Source of the DNA: Sitta carolinensis
Taxonomy: Eukaryota; Chordata; Aves; Passeriformes; Sittidae
NCBI GenBank assembly: GCA_032173965.1
Contig: CM063283.1
Span: forward strand, 112,291,108 to 112,355,107
Length of the DNA stretch: 64,000 nucleotides
Direction: 5' to 3'
In this document: positions 35,458-47,803 of the stretch, piece after piece
Position numbering within the stretch: the first letter of the stretch is position 1
Layout: the number at the start of each line of letters is the position of its first letter
The notes under the pieces: model-generated
What the model saw: only the letters and a program-made list of their open reading frames with translations
What the model was told of the DNA's origin: nothing
The model's database searches: none
Program-made: the position numbers and the translations under genes

Positions 35458-37389
35458 AGAGCTAATATGAAGCTATGAGCTGTGACTCATGAAAAAAATC
35501 TCAGATGTTGTTTAGGGTTTCTAAATTCAGATTAGGAGCTAATCCCAGATTCTGGGGGTGGTGTCTACACTGGATTGTAATACAACAGATAATATTCTTT
35601 ATTATTATTAAAAAGATGAGCTGTTTCTGTTGTGTCATTTGTTCTGCTTTTTGAGCTCTTTTCTGGTGTTATTTTATAAGTTTCTAGTCAGAAAGAGACC
35701 TCATGTTTTAATTTTTGTAAAGATCAACTCAATTGCTCGGCTGCATTGAATTTAAGAACCTAAGGGATAGGGTAAGAAAGAATACTATCTAAACAATCTA
35801 ATAATTAAATCAACATTCATTTTATTACAGTGCTCTTTAGAAAAACCTGCAAAGCTTTCATTGCTATGAAATATTTTAACCATAACAAATACTTCCCTGT
35901 TTGTCTCAAACTTCACAGATTTGTATATTTTTTAGGAATTCCGTGCTTTTATCCATCCCCACATAAACAGTGGCTTTATTTCCTCAGGTCTACAGGATCA
36001 GTGATTTGATGACCTCAAATGTCTCTGTGTGGAAGAAAACAGAACAGGATCTGGCTGGCACAGTTAGGAATTATAAAGATTATAAGATTATGGCAATACT
36101 TAGTTATTACAAGATGTAACTGCCATAGTTTAACCCTTTCAAAGTGTCACATCTCTCTTTGGGGGCCAACCTTCCCCTCTGGGATAAGGCAGGAGGGAAG
36201 GACATGGCCATGAATGAGCCTGGCTCAACGTGGGAGACATCCAGGACTGCAGGTCCTGCCTTGGAAGGGGAAAAAAAAGTCATTAAAAACACTGAATTAT
36301 TTCAGAGCAGCTCAGACATGCCCTGAAAAAAGCACTTTACTTTGACAAGAATGGTTCACTTGACTTGACTTAGTTTTGGTATGGTTTTTTCTTTTTTTTG
36401 TCTTTTTTATTTTTTAGAAAATTTGAGCAAATCTTTCCTTTTGAGGAGCTTCAACAAACAGAAGTTCTGTGGGTTTTAGGTGTTGGGTTTTTTCCCCAGA
36501 GAGATTTCTGGTTTGGAGTCTCTGCTATTCTGCAGTCTTTGATGGGAAGTCAATATTTATCTGAATTTTGGGGATGTCCAGCAGTCCTGGACCAACTCCT
36601 CTGGGATAACTGAGGATTTCTCACAGTGGTCACTCTGCATCTGCACTGAATCCTGGAGAAGAAACTGGGATGTACCAATTATTCCTGGAGTTTCTGACCC
36701 ACTTTAGGCAATCTAGAAAATCTGGGATGTCCTTGATTTTGGACATAATGAGCAGAGGTTCAGGACTGCATTCACTGGTATTTTTATAAAATTCTCAGAA
36801 ATCAAGAGGAATCTCAGCATGTAGAAGTTGGGAGCCAATCTCAGTTTGGTGTTGTGGCTCTCACATTTCTTTCCTTCAATTTTTGATTTTTCTCTTCCAC
36901 CCCTTGGGTTTCAATAATTTCATTGACAGAAGTGTGGTGTGCACATATGGGAATTAAAACGTTATTTAGGATGATCTGTGTAGAACAAGCTTTAAAATAT
37001 GGACAAGAGAGAAGTTTCTGTGTGGGTTTACCTGAGCAGAATACATGTGTGAGCTGAGTTTTACTAAGCAGATATCTAAATTGTTTTTCACACTAACTCA
37101 TACAAACAGTCTGTCTTGTAATTTAAAATTATAAAGAAATGTAATAAAATGAAAACAAAAATATTCTAAGGAATAGATAAAACAGTTGTTCATTTTGGCC
37201 AGATCTTGCCTGATTAAAATTAGTCAGTGAGGTTCAGTTAGAGTTACACAGTGGAACAATAATCAGCATTGAGAAAATACCTGAATAAAACTTACTTTGT
37301 TTTATTAACTGTTTCATTGTGCTACAATGTGTAGCAGGCATGAAAAATGAAATTCATTATTAGAATAAATACCCTACAGATCATTAGAG
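35458..37389. other. Non-coding single-copy stretch
   Basis: AT-rich DNA with a T-rich patch at 36384-36415. No gene or transposon is recognised. Confidence 0.55.
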
Positions 37390-37510
37390 CTCCTTTTTGG
37401 TTTTTTGCTTTTTGGGGTTTTTTTGGTGTTTTTTTTTTTCATTTGTTTGGGTTTTTTTGGTGTTTTTTTTTTTGTTTAGTTTTGTTTTTGGTTTTGTTTT
37501 TTTTTAAACA
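37390..37510. repeat. GT-rich low-complexity tract
   Basis: Successive TTTTTGG, TTTGGTG and oligo-T runs with almost no A or C. Similar in kind to 35336-35457 and 3600-3655. Confidence 0.92.
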
Positions 37511-39642
37511 AACACAATTTCAATTTTTTTTCTTGAAAATGCTTCTAGGTACAAAATTATCATCTTCTTTAATAATGGTGGAACAGGATCTTGTTTAAAA
37601 ACCTGGAAGTATAAAATTAAGATTTTAAATATTAGAGTGATTCTACTGCAATGTCCCATTCAGGAAGTCTCATCTTTCCCAGGAGATACAGACATAATGC
37701 ACTTTTTTAGCACATCTATATGAATTTGCCTTGAAAAGATTACTTCTAAGAACAGCTAGACATGTGTATAGATATAAATGAGGATAAAAAAAATCAAATT
37801 AAACAGCTCCCTTTGAGGCAAAGGAGGTTATGAGGCCACAGGCATCTGCCCTCGAGGAAATGCTGTTTGTAGGTTCACACATTGACTCTTCAGCTTTTAA
37901 AATGCAGCCTGGAATCTTAATTGGATTTATGAGTTGGCAAAGCCAGTAAGGCAGTGGGGTTTAAGGACAGCACTAATTCTGAAATAATCTTCATCCATCT
38001 CAAGACAGAGGGATACGTGAGACTGGATCCCTGTAACTTTTCATTTTGTCATCTTCTTAAATTGTAAATAAAATAACATTAAAGTGTAAGGCTGCAGAGC
38101 TAGCTTTGCTTTTAAAAAAATTAAAATTAAAGAAATGGTTCTGCACCATTTATTGTTAATATATTGAAAAGTAAGTAACTAAAATAAAAATAGAGACATT
38201 ACAAACAACTGGTAATGAAAGAATTTGAGGAGGGGACAAAGGATGTGATCTTCATTTGCATGAACCTCTAACATAATGACCATAAATATATCTTTTAACT
38301 GACAAAACGTAGAGGTGGTGTTGTTTGCTGACTGTCCTAGATGAGATTTGACCTTTTTTGTGTTAAAAATAAAAAACTGACCCTTAAAAAAAAGTGTTGA
38401 AGACCAACTTTTAATCTGGACTCACCAATATCACCCAGCTTTTCAAAGATGGAGAAACCATTTAGAGCAGAGTGTGTGCCAGGCAGACAATTCTTTATTA
38501 CTGTATTAAAATGTGTGCATGTTTATTTTAATGAGTGGATTATTATTAGTTGTAACATCTCACTCAGCTTTAAATATTTTACCAGTTATTTTTAAGGCAT
38601 CTGCATTTCATTTAGGGCATAACAAGTCCCAGGAGACATGCCACTAAGAACTTCTTTGGAGTTTTTGATGTATTTTAGAGAAAGCTTGAAATTCTTTTTT
38701 TTTTATTTTTTATAAGAATTTCTTTTCTAAGAGATCTAAGAGAATAAAAGAAATTAAAGAGGAGCTCAAAGACAAGAAGAAAGATCCCTAAAAGGAAATT
38801 TTTGTTGGCAGATGTGCAGGCTTTTTTCCCTTCTGCAGATATGGATTTCTTTGGGAGATGCTCCAAGAGAAGAGAGCTGCAGTTGGCAGGTGGGCAAAGT
38901 GCTGACTTCGACAGGTCGATGCTGATTCCTCATCTCATGAATTGTTATTTAATTGCACAATATCACTTTCTAGCCAGTGATTGAAACAAATCACGGCTGG
39001 CAAAGGGAATAAATTAAAAAGAATGCAAGCACAGCGGAATGAGCACAACGTTTTGGAGGTGCTCAGGACACTGGCATTGTTCATCAGGAAGAGATGGACG
39101 AAACTCCAGAGACTCTTGGGTGACCCTTTTGGTGACTGACACTTCCATTTCTCCCACCCACCCAAATCTCTGTCCCTCACTCCACATAAATGAAAATATT
39201 TTCCCTGCTACACGACAAGGATGACACAAAAACTGTTTCCCCCCTTGCTCCACTGGCCCAGTTCCTCCAGTCCTGGGAGTCAGTGGAGCACTGGGGCTCA
39301 GCAGCTGGGCTTCTTGCCCTGCATCAACTTCAGGGGGAAATGTCAGCCAGCTCTTAAGCTATCAGTGGATTTCTCATCAAAGTTTAAGACCCTGATAAAC
39401 CTCTTTACTGCTGCTGTGGCAGTGATCAACGTGCTCTATGTATTTCCATTTTGGAGGATAAACACAGGGGCTCGACCAAAATAAAAGAAGTGCAGAAGGA
39501 GCGCTGTGATCTTGTGAGTCTTTAAATTTCTCTAATATAAATAGTCCATAAGAAGCTTTGTCCTCTTAATCCTCGCTGGTTTTTAGACAATTTGTTGTCT
39601 TACAATTAAGTACAGATGGTTTGGAGCTGTAATGTTGATAAA

Positions 39643-39668
39643 AAAAAAAAAAGAAAAAAAAAAAAAAG
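39643..39668. repeat. Interrupted poly-A tract
   Basis: Two A runs separated by a single G. No AATAAA or retroposed gene body is seen next to it. Confidence 0.85.
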
Positions 39669-40229
39669 ATGCTTAGGATTGCTTCAATTTCCTGGTTGGA
39701 TTTTAATAGTAATCCATGTCTGAAACATAAGAAATCTGGTTTTATCTGATCTTTAATGCTAGTTTACAGATCACTGACATATTTCAGTGATTACAGCATG
39801 TGCATGAAATAATACTATTATCATATTTAGAGCAGGAATGAATCTGTGGGAAGGCTCTGTAGCAGCATCCAGCTCTTCAGTCTGGGCTGCTTATGGCATC
39901 TCTTGCTGCATTCATTTAACCATGCAAAGAAGGGTCTTGTGACACAGGGGAGCTTTGATTTTACAGCTGGAATAGCACTGTCAAGGATTTGGTAGCATGT
40001 GGGAAACTCTTCAGTATGATTATTTAATGTGGAGAAAATAGCTGAAGACTCCCAGAATGACTTGCTTGCCAACATCTTTTTAGGGAGTTCTGTCTTTCTG
40101 CTCTCAAAACACTGACATGAGCAAATGTAGAAGTTGAAAGGCTGTGATAGAATTTTAACTGTGTCAAAGCAACATGGGAAGTTGTGGTAGGATACAAAAA
40201 TCCACTTTGCCATGTGTCTATATATTAGA

Positions 40230-40262
40230 CTGGTAAAAGAAGAATTAAGCTGGTAAAAGAAG
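40230..40262. repeat. Two-copy 20-bp direct repeat
   Basis: CTGGTAAAAGAAG recurs after exactly 20 bp. The second copy is followed by TCCACTTT, which also occurs at 40201. Confidence 0.7.
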
Positions 40263-43200
40263 TCCACTTTGATAAACTATAGCACTTCTACAGTACTTAT
40301 TTGCTCCTCTAACTGTTCCCCTTCATCCTCCTTCAATGAATGCTTGGTTTTTATTTGTAGCTGAGCTGGTATTTTGCTTGGGCCTGATGGGCACCCTGTG
40401 AGAAGGTATAAACTACCTAAGACAGTAAAAGCTGATGCTGAATTAGTTCTCGTGTCCAAAACATTTCTTTGGTGCCCTTTGGTACAACTGTTGAAGGCTG
40501 TCTTTACTGATGAAGCAAAATGCTTTTTAAGCTAAAGACATCAGTGCTTATTATTAATTGAAGGCCCTGCTCTTTAATGCTTGGACATCAAAATTTAAGG
40601 GACTATTTGATGTGGATTTACTTTTCTCTGTTAACTTGCAGCATCAATACAAAAGGAATTTTGTGGTACTTTTCTAAGTTCTCTGACATCAGTGATTTAA
40701 TAACATGTAATACACAATTAGCCCTGGACTGCTAATTGTGCTCCTGGAGGAGAGGAGCAGGGAGCTGCCTAGGGAAGGAGTCAGCAGAGGGATAAACAAC
40801 CAAGACCATTTTGAAGAAGCTGTGCTGGGGGGTTCCCTGCTCCCTGCCCTCTCCTGGCATCTCCCCACACTGGCAGGAGCTGAAGGCCAGAAAATGTGGA
40901 AGTTTTCACTGGTGCTCTGCAGCAGCAATCCATCGTGGCAGGCTCTAGGTTTGCTGCTCGAAGGACTCTTCCTGGTTTGCCTGCAGCTATGGGTTTTCCT
41001 GCTTTGGGCACTGTTCCTGTCTGTTCCAGAACATGTGCAAGGTGAGGGAAGTCTCTCTTCCCTTTGGAATCAGGGCAGTAGGGATCTCTGTCACTTCTGT
41101 CTCCACATGCATCAGCTCACTCCTCACTTCCTGCATTTTTCCAGCCTTTCACTCTGGTCCTGCTCCCTTGAAGTGGCGAGTGCAGGCTTTAAGAACCATT
41201 TATTTCAGCCATAGATAAACCACCAAAGATTAAACCCACAGGAATTAATGCCTTGGGAACAGAATCAAAGAGAAGCCCTAAGTGGCAACACGCTCAGGGG
41301 AAATTGCTTTTATTATACATTTTTAGTCAAAAGCTGAATATCATGGAGGAGAGAAGCAATGGCTGATCTGAGCCCAGGATCCCTGTACTCATAAATATTT
41401 TTCACTATTTGCAGCCTGGTTCAAAGAAGAGTTCTGTCAGCACAGCCCCTGTTGTGGCACAATTCTCCAAAACTGCCAGTGAAGGATCTTCTCAAAGAAA
41501 TGGGCAAAATCAGTGTTTAGACAAAAATTCTGTAAATAAACACATTCAGAGTTTAAAAGGTATATAGAAAGTGGCAGCCAGGTCCATTTCATTTATTCAG
41601 AATGATTTTGTCTAAGGAAAAGGAAAAAAGAAGAGAAATCACTAGCCTGGCTGGGTGTTGCCACAATAGCAAACAAAACCTGAAACATGCACAGGTGAAG
41701 AAAGGTGTGCTTAGTTTTCATTTTAGTTCTCGTTTTCAAAGGAAGGAGTGGTCGTGTTTGTAAAACATTCAGGAGCTCTGGTGAGGAAAACAATATAAAA
41801 ATATGAGCTTAAAGATGAGGAAGCACCAGTTTCATTCAGCCGCAGTTCACACCTTCAGAGACCAAGTAAATATTCCTGGGTTTTGATGCTTGACAGCTTT
41901 CCTTATAAATACAAATAACTGAAAATCAAAAAAGAGAAAAATTAACATTATAGCAAAATTTTGCCAGAGGCCTGCTGCCTCATCCATAATTCATAGGGAG
42001 CTTGCAAGAAACTGCAGCTTTCTGCTCTCTTCTGAAGATGGTGGTGTTGTGCACTCCATTCACTTGCATGTTTTTCCAATCTGATGCTCAAACAAAACAG
42101 TATTTTGACCTCTCTAGGTTAAATAGAAATAGTTTTATTTGGTCCAGAACATTATGATTAGAGATTTTATATGGTGAAACTCAGAGGAAGAAATGGATTT
42201 CTTGCAACCCCATTTTGTTTATATAATTTTATGATGGAAAACATCGTTTTAATTTCAGACCCACTGTTCTTTAAAGCCACTCTGGCCTGAATTTTGTTCC
42301 TCAAGCCAGGGACAACTCCAAGAGGCACATCCAAAATGTGATTTTATGGTCATTTGCAATGTGTGCTGAACAGAGCCTCAGAAAGCACAGCCCATGTCTG
42401 ATAGTGTGGTTACTGCTTGGGAAGGATCTGCCCAAAGTGGGTTATTTTCCTGTCAGCAGAGAAGTCAGGAGAGACAGATCCCTGCTCTGCTCCCTCCCAG
42501 CTCAGTCAGAGCTGGGGATGCTGTCCTGAAGGACACATTGGTGCTATTTGGGTATAGGGTTCTAAGATCTGGGATCATTTTTACTGTACCTGCTTTGTAA
42601 TACTCCCCTATTTCTGAAACCATGCTTGGTTGTGTCAACTTTTATTTTCTTTATCTAAAAAAAACCCCCAGTCTGTTTAAATTCCTCTTTCTATGAACAC
42701 TGTTGAGTCTTTAGCCTCTGTCTGGCCCAGTAGCTTGAATTGCTACAGAATTAAGTGTATCTGTGTTGAGCCATTATAAATTTTGGACACTTATTTCAAG
42801 GGAATTAATTACTTCATAATACAAATATTCTAATCCTGCAGATAAAGGTGGTGGAAAGAAATGTGGGTAAATAATTTGGAGGAGTACTATGGGAAATCCA
42901 GGTTGTACAGAATGTTGTGAGACACAGTTGGTCCAGCTGGGTACAAGAGTCTCTTGTTTCAATGATTTATGTCTGCCTATAGGCAGTGACGTGGGATAAT
43001 TGTACACAAGACACAGCAGAAGGAAAAATAAAATTCCATTTTTTAAAATCCCCTTTCTACTTTACATCAGTGAGATGAGATTTATAACTGAGACCCTTAA
43101 ATTCAACAGGGGAGACCCAAAGCAGAGCCTGGCTCCTGCAGCATCAGAGCTGGGCAGGGAACAAGCCACTGCATCTTTAAGAAGTGCTTATTTGGCATTT

Positions 43201-46200
43201 ACTGATTTAGTTAAAGATCATTGCCAGGCAGAACTCCCGTGGGAGGAGTGGATGGTTCGCTGGGCCTCATGGGGAGGGTGGTAATTAAACTCCGAAGGCA
43301 AGCAATGATGTTAAGCTAAAAGCTCATCTTTAAATAGTAATACACTTGCAATGTAAAGTGGAAGGCCTCGGGTGCCTGTTGACACAGCGTTAGGAGCTGG
43401 CACTTTTTTATATAAAAGCTAAATTGAAGAAACTGTTATGAGCTCATCTGCATAAAGCAATATGATTCTGCCTGAGGGTGTGGGCAACAGGGAGTGATTA
43501 GCAAAACGTCTTTTTCCCTGCTACTCTGTTGCTCTGCTAACATGCCACTTGTCACTGAGAAATCTGAGATACCATATGCCAACCTGCATCTACAGAGACC
43601 CCCTTGCTGATTGCACATGGAAGAATTCCTCTTCAACACATGAGGAGCTGTCAGAAAGCATTTCTGAGGCTGCATGAGACACGCTGGAAAGGAAAATCTC
43701 GTGGTGCCTTCCTGATTCCTCCTCTTGTGTTGCATCCGGCTCTTCCTAGTGAACCTTAGATGTGAAGCAAAACGCACTTACACAGGAAGAACTGGGGATT
43801 CTCTGCTGACTTTCATCTTCTCTTCATCCCATGTGGGCTGGATTTGCTTGTACAAACTAACCTGCAGCAATTTGAGGCTCTGCTTCCAGTAGAGAAGCTT
43901 GATTTCCATGGAGGTATGGATGGGGCTTTCCCTTTGCTAAGCAGCAATTTGGATTCCTTGTGTCTGTGCCTCCTGGGACGAGGTGGTCATGTTCAATGGA
44001 ACAGCATTGATAATTAGGAGAAAATGAATATCAAGCAATAATATGATTTCCTGTCATGGCAATTGCAGAGATCAATGTCTTAAAATAAATGAAAAAAGGA
44101 ATACCATAAACTTTCATTCAAGTGGCAATTTTCTGTTTTGAGGTAAAAGTCTTTTTTTCCTGTCTTAACAAAACAACCCTTATTTTTTTTTTTTTCCCTC
44201 CACATTTTGATTTTTGTGTCTGGTGTTGAGTGGAAGATTTAATTAGTATATTAGTAAGTGTGAGTCTTAAGTAAGTGTGAGTGCAAGTAAACTTTCTCTT
44301 CAGAAACATAATGCATCCTAAAAACTTTTATTGTTCCCATGCTGTGCCTCACTGTGCCTGTTTGCTGTTGCTGATGGTCACTTCTAGTTTTCATTACATG
44401 GAAAGAGATTGGCTTCATTGCACTTCAGACACTGAAGATCATTTCCTAAAAAAAAAAAAAAAAAAGTCCCTTGAGCCTTTGGAACACCTTTTTACAGAAT
44501 CATACAAAGAAAACTGCTCTTTTCATTGCATGAATATCCCTGTGTTTGAAATCACAAACATAGAGTGACTCAATAGTGGAACTCATCAATAACTCATTGG
44601 TTGTCATACAAGACTGATAGGGAGCAAAACCATTTCTATCTCTTCAGCACGAGGTGAACAGTCTAAAATGATCCTGTCCATAATGAAACGATGCCCAAGT
44701 CTATGGTCTATGACTTGTAGGCTTGCACTCATGGTGATTTTTTCCAGTAATAAATCAAATATTGGCAGGATGCTGAGGGCAAACCAGTCTTTCAACTTAG
44801 GAAAGTTTGGTTCAAGCCTTTAGCATCGAGTCACAGAATTTGGGGCATGGTCAGTCTGAGAGGAATGTGAAGGAAGATCCCCTGGTGGGAAGGACTGAGG
44901 CAGAATGACAGGTTGGATTTGGGAAGCTGGTGTATCTGTATTGGCAATGCTGTTCCCAGCCTGTGCATCCAGGGTTCAGTGCCCCAGGCTGGCTGTGTGC
45001 TGACTGTGAGGGGGAGGGTTGTTTGTTCTCCTTCCCCTGTCATGCCACTCATGACAAGAAGAGACATGAAAAGCTCAAGGGGCTAATCAGTTTTTAGGCT
45101 CTGACCCATATTTTGAGTTGGCAGTAATTATGAAATGCAGGAATCCTCGTGTCTGATTATACCCATGGAACTGCAGCACTGCTGCCATTGCTCCAGACTT
45201 AACTCTGTGTGGATGACAAGTGAGCGGGGACTGAATTTTCGAAATAAATTAAATTGTGGAAATAAATGAAATTGAGGTGGTCATGAAAAGACTCCGGGGT
45301 TTGGAGGGGGTTTTATGTTTTGGATTTTTTTTGGTTTGGTCAAGTTTATTTTTTAAGCTTTGCCAGGTTGTTGGAAGTAGCAGGGAAGACAAATGCACAA
45401 CCTGGCCCCCAGAACTTTGGAAAGATAAGACCAAGCTGGTTTTGGCACCATGGAAGAACAGACCTGATGATTTACTTTCCACTCTGATACATGAGGAACT
45501 CCTGCAACTCTTGACCTCTGATGCTTTTATTGTCAACAAGGGGCTGTTTGGCACAGCCAAAGCTGGGGAAGGCAAACCTGTCGCAATTCCCGATGAATAT
45601 CACTGCTGCAACAGTAAAATTGCCCATTTTGAGACTCTATAAAACTCACCTGACTGTAAAGAGAATTAAGACAAAAATCCTCACAGTGGGGTGGACTCAC
45701 TCTCTTTAGCTGTGCTTCAGTTTTTTCCTGTTGATCCAGAGAATGGGCTGAAAAGTCCTGAAGCAGGAACCAGAAGTGCTCTCAAACTCAACAAGGAGGT
45801 CTCAGCTTCATTTTATGCCATAGAACTGCTAATTTCTCATCTGGGTAAATAGTGGGAAGAGGCACTTTCTACTGTGGCTCTGTGTGCCTTTAGACTTGAT
45901 TTTAATGCAGATTGAGAAGGGCATCTGCTTGTAGCACTTGTAAGCTTAGGACATTATATTAAAAGAAAAATATCCTTTAATGTATCATGAGACAAAGCTT
46001 TAAAAAATCCCGTTAGTGTCAGTGATGGTACTTATTTCTCTTGTCCTCCCTTTCTCTGTTCTTCTTTTGCTCTAGCAGCTTTGACCAGTGATGCTAATTA
46101 GTACTGAAAAGGACATTTTTGGCAAGGCTTTTAAATACAGCTTTTATCTTCTCTAGCAACAGACGAAGTTGTATTTAATGGTATTTGACATCTAAGAGTG

Positions 46201-46974
46201 ACTGCAAGGTCTTTTTTCTGTTGATTTTTTTTTTTCCTAAAGGAGTTCCTTATTCTTCTAATTTATTAGGAAATCAGATGTACTTTTATTCTCAACAAAC
46301 TTCTATACTTAGCTGAGAACATGCTGTGTTTATATGACTGCACAGTATTAAAAAGCAAATGATAATTATGTCAATGTTGCACTGAGTGTTCCTTTTATTA
46401 GTTTTCCCCTGCATATTCTGTTGAGCTACCGCTTATCTTATCAAATAACAAAATTATGTCTTTTCTTTTCTGGAAAGTTTTAAGGCAATTCCTCTCAGCA
46501 CCATCTACTTATTGGCTTGTACAGAATAATTGATATATATTTGCAAGAGACTCTTGGGAAACAGTTGATCCAAATGATTGCTGTAGGTGTTTCCTACTTG
46601 CCTCTCACTTCTGTCTTTGGAGGCAGCATTACCAGATGTAGCTGTGCCAATGTTAGGTAATAAGAACTGCCACTGGACCAAAATTTCTAGAAGCAGCAGC
46701 AATAAAATTACGACAGCCTTCAGGAAGTGTAGAGTGACTGGGAATTTAACAGGAATCCTGCGAGGAGATGTTTTTCTTTTTCTCTTCCTTGATGTGTGTG
46801 TCCCAAATCGAGGCAATCTTGTGCTTCCCCAAACCATTAATTTGTCATATTTCTAATCATTTCTATTTGGAACTGCCCAAACCTGGCTGAACAAGACGTG
46901 GAACACAGGATGGAAGGAGCATGTCCTGTAAGACACCAGGCATATTTTGGATTCAGCTGGTGTGTAGGTCTAGA

Positions 46975-47380
46975 CTTGGTCGCGGGTGGCAATCGACAAG
47001 TCTGCAGAAATAAAGTCATTTTCCTCTATCATGGCAGTGATTCTTCTAAACCACCAGAGCTCCATCAGGGCTGGGTTTGGGGATGCAGGGAGGGCAGTTC
47101 TTCTGCTGGGAGCAGTGTCCAGGCCCTTGCCCTGCTGTCCCTGCAGAGTGCAGCTGCCGGCCCGCGGTGCGCGGTGCTGCGCGATCCCTCCCGTGGACTT
47201 CCCTGAACTCTTGGCTCGGGATCCTGGCCCTGCAGGGGCTGCAGCCATCTGTCACCAGAGAGTCAGCTAACCCAGCCTGGCAAACTGGCCCCAGGCAAGG
47301 CAATCTACAGATCAGCTTCCTCTCATTTTTTTGCGTTTCTCAGCTGCCCAGCATGCCCTGCCGCAGCCTCGAGGAATGAT
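46975..47380. promoter_or_regulatory. Small CpG-dense patch, candidate regulatory DNA
   Basis: About fifteen CpGs can be counted in 400 bases, nine of them packed into about 65 bases near 47157-47221 (CCGGCCCGCGGTGCGCGG and following). The rest of the window is CpG-poor. No TATA box, first exon or clear factor site is visible, so a promoter is not shown. A GC-rich unmethylated enhancer or a recent GC-biased patch are alternatives. The short frames across it do not resemble known proteins. Confidence 0.35.
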
Positions 47381-47714
47381 TATGGCCCTTGCTGTTGGAC
47401 TAAATCATGGATATGGCATGTCAGCAAATCCCAGGATTCCCCCCTCTCCAGTTCTCTGGGTGCAGGTTTGACTTTTGACGCTGGTTCCTCTGAAATAACT
47501 TTCACTTGCATTCTATTGTTTTTTTCCCAGAAATATTTTTTGTTTTCCAAAGCAGTTAAGCAAGACACAGTTCCCCAGCTGAGTACAGCCCTATTGGAAT
47601 CACAGCCTGGATGTTTTAATTTGACATCCACATTTCTCAGAAGACAGAAAGGATTTATTTTGGTCAGCTTTTTGCATTGGAGCAGGTACAGCTGTATTAT
47701 AATGCCGAGCACAG

Positions 47715-47715
47715 A

Positions 47716-47803
<88 letters not shown>
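47715..47803. repeat. (AAT)n microsatellite, about 29 units
   Basis: An uninterrupted AAT/ATA/TAA run of about 88 bases. It yields poly-Asn, poly-Ile and poly-Tyr frames, which are not genes. The perfection and length suggest high variability between individuals. Confidence 0.98.

Larger units (their letters stand above)
37511..46974. other. 9.5-kb single-copy stretch without transposons
   Basis: No CR1, LTR or gene is recognised. Small features: interrupted A tract at 39643-39668, a two-copy 20-bp repeat (CTGGTAAAAGAAG) at 40230-40262, and A18 at 44448-44465. The longest frames are 158 codons (40738-41214, +), 146 codons (39827-40267, -) and 128 codons (45256-45642, +). I recognise no domain in any of them, and their lengths are within what chance gives. 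Confidence 0.5.

Noticed and set aside
38810..38900. Possible small exon: pyrimidines, CAG, about 50 coding bases, then GTGGGC
   Set aside because: The splice-like signals are short and common. There is no partner exon in the window and no recognisable protein.
39827..40267. 146-codon - frame in repeat-free DNA, looked transposase-like at first
   Set aside because: No catalytic motif or domain order could be confirmed, and one or two frames of this length are expected by chance in six frames of 64 kb of this composition.
40738..41214. 158-codon + frame with hydrophobic segments
   Set aside because: No domain is recognised, overlapping - frames are of similar quality, and the local GC rise explains the lack of stops.
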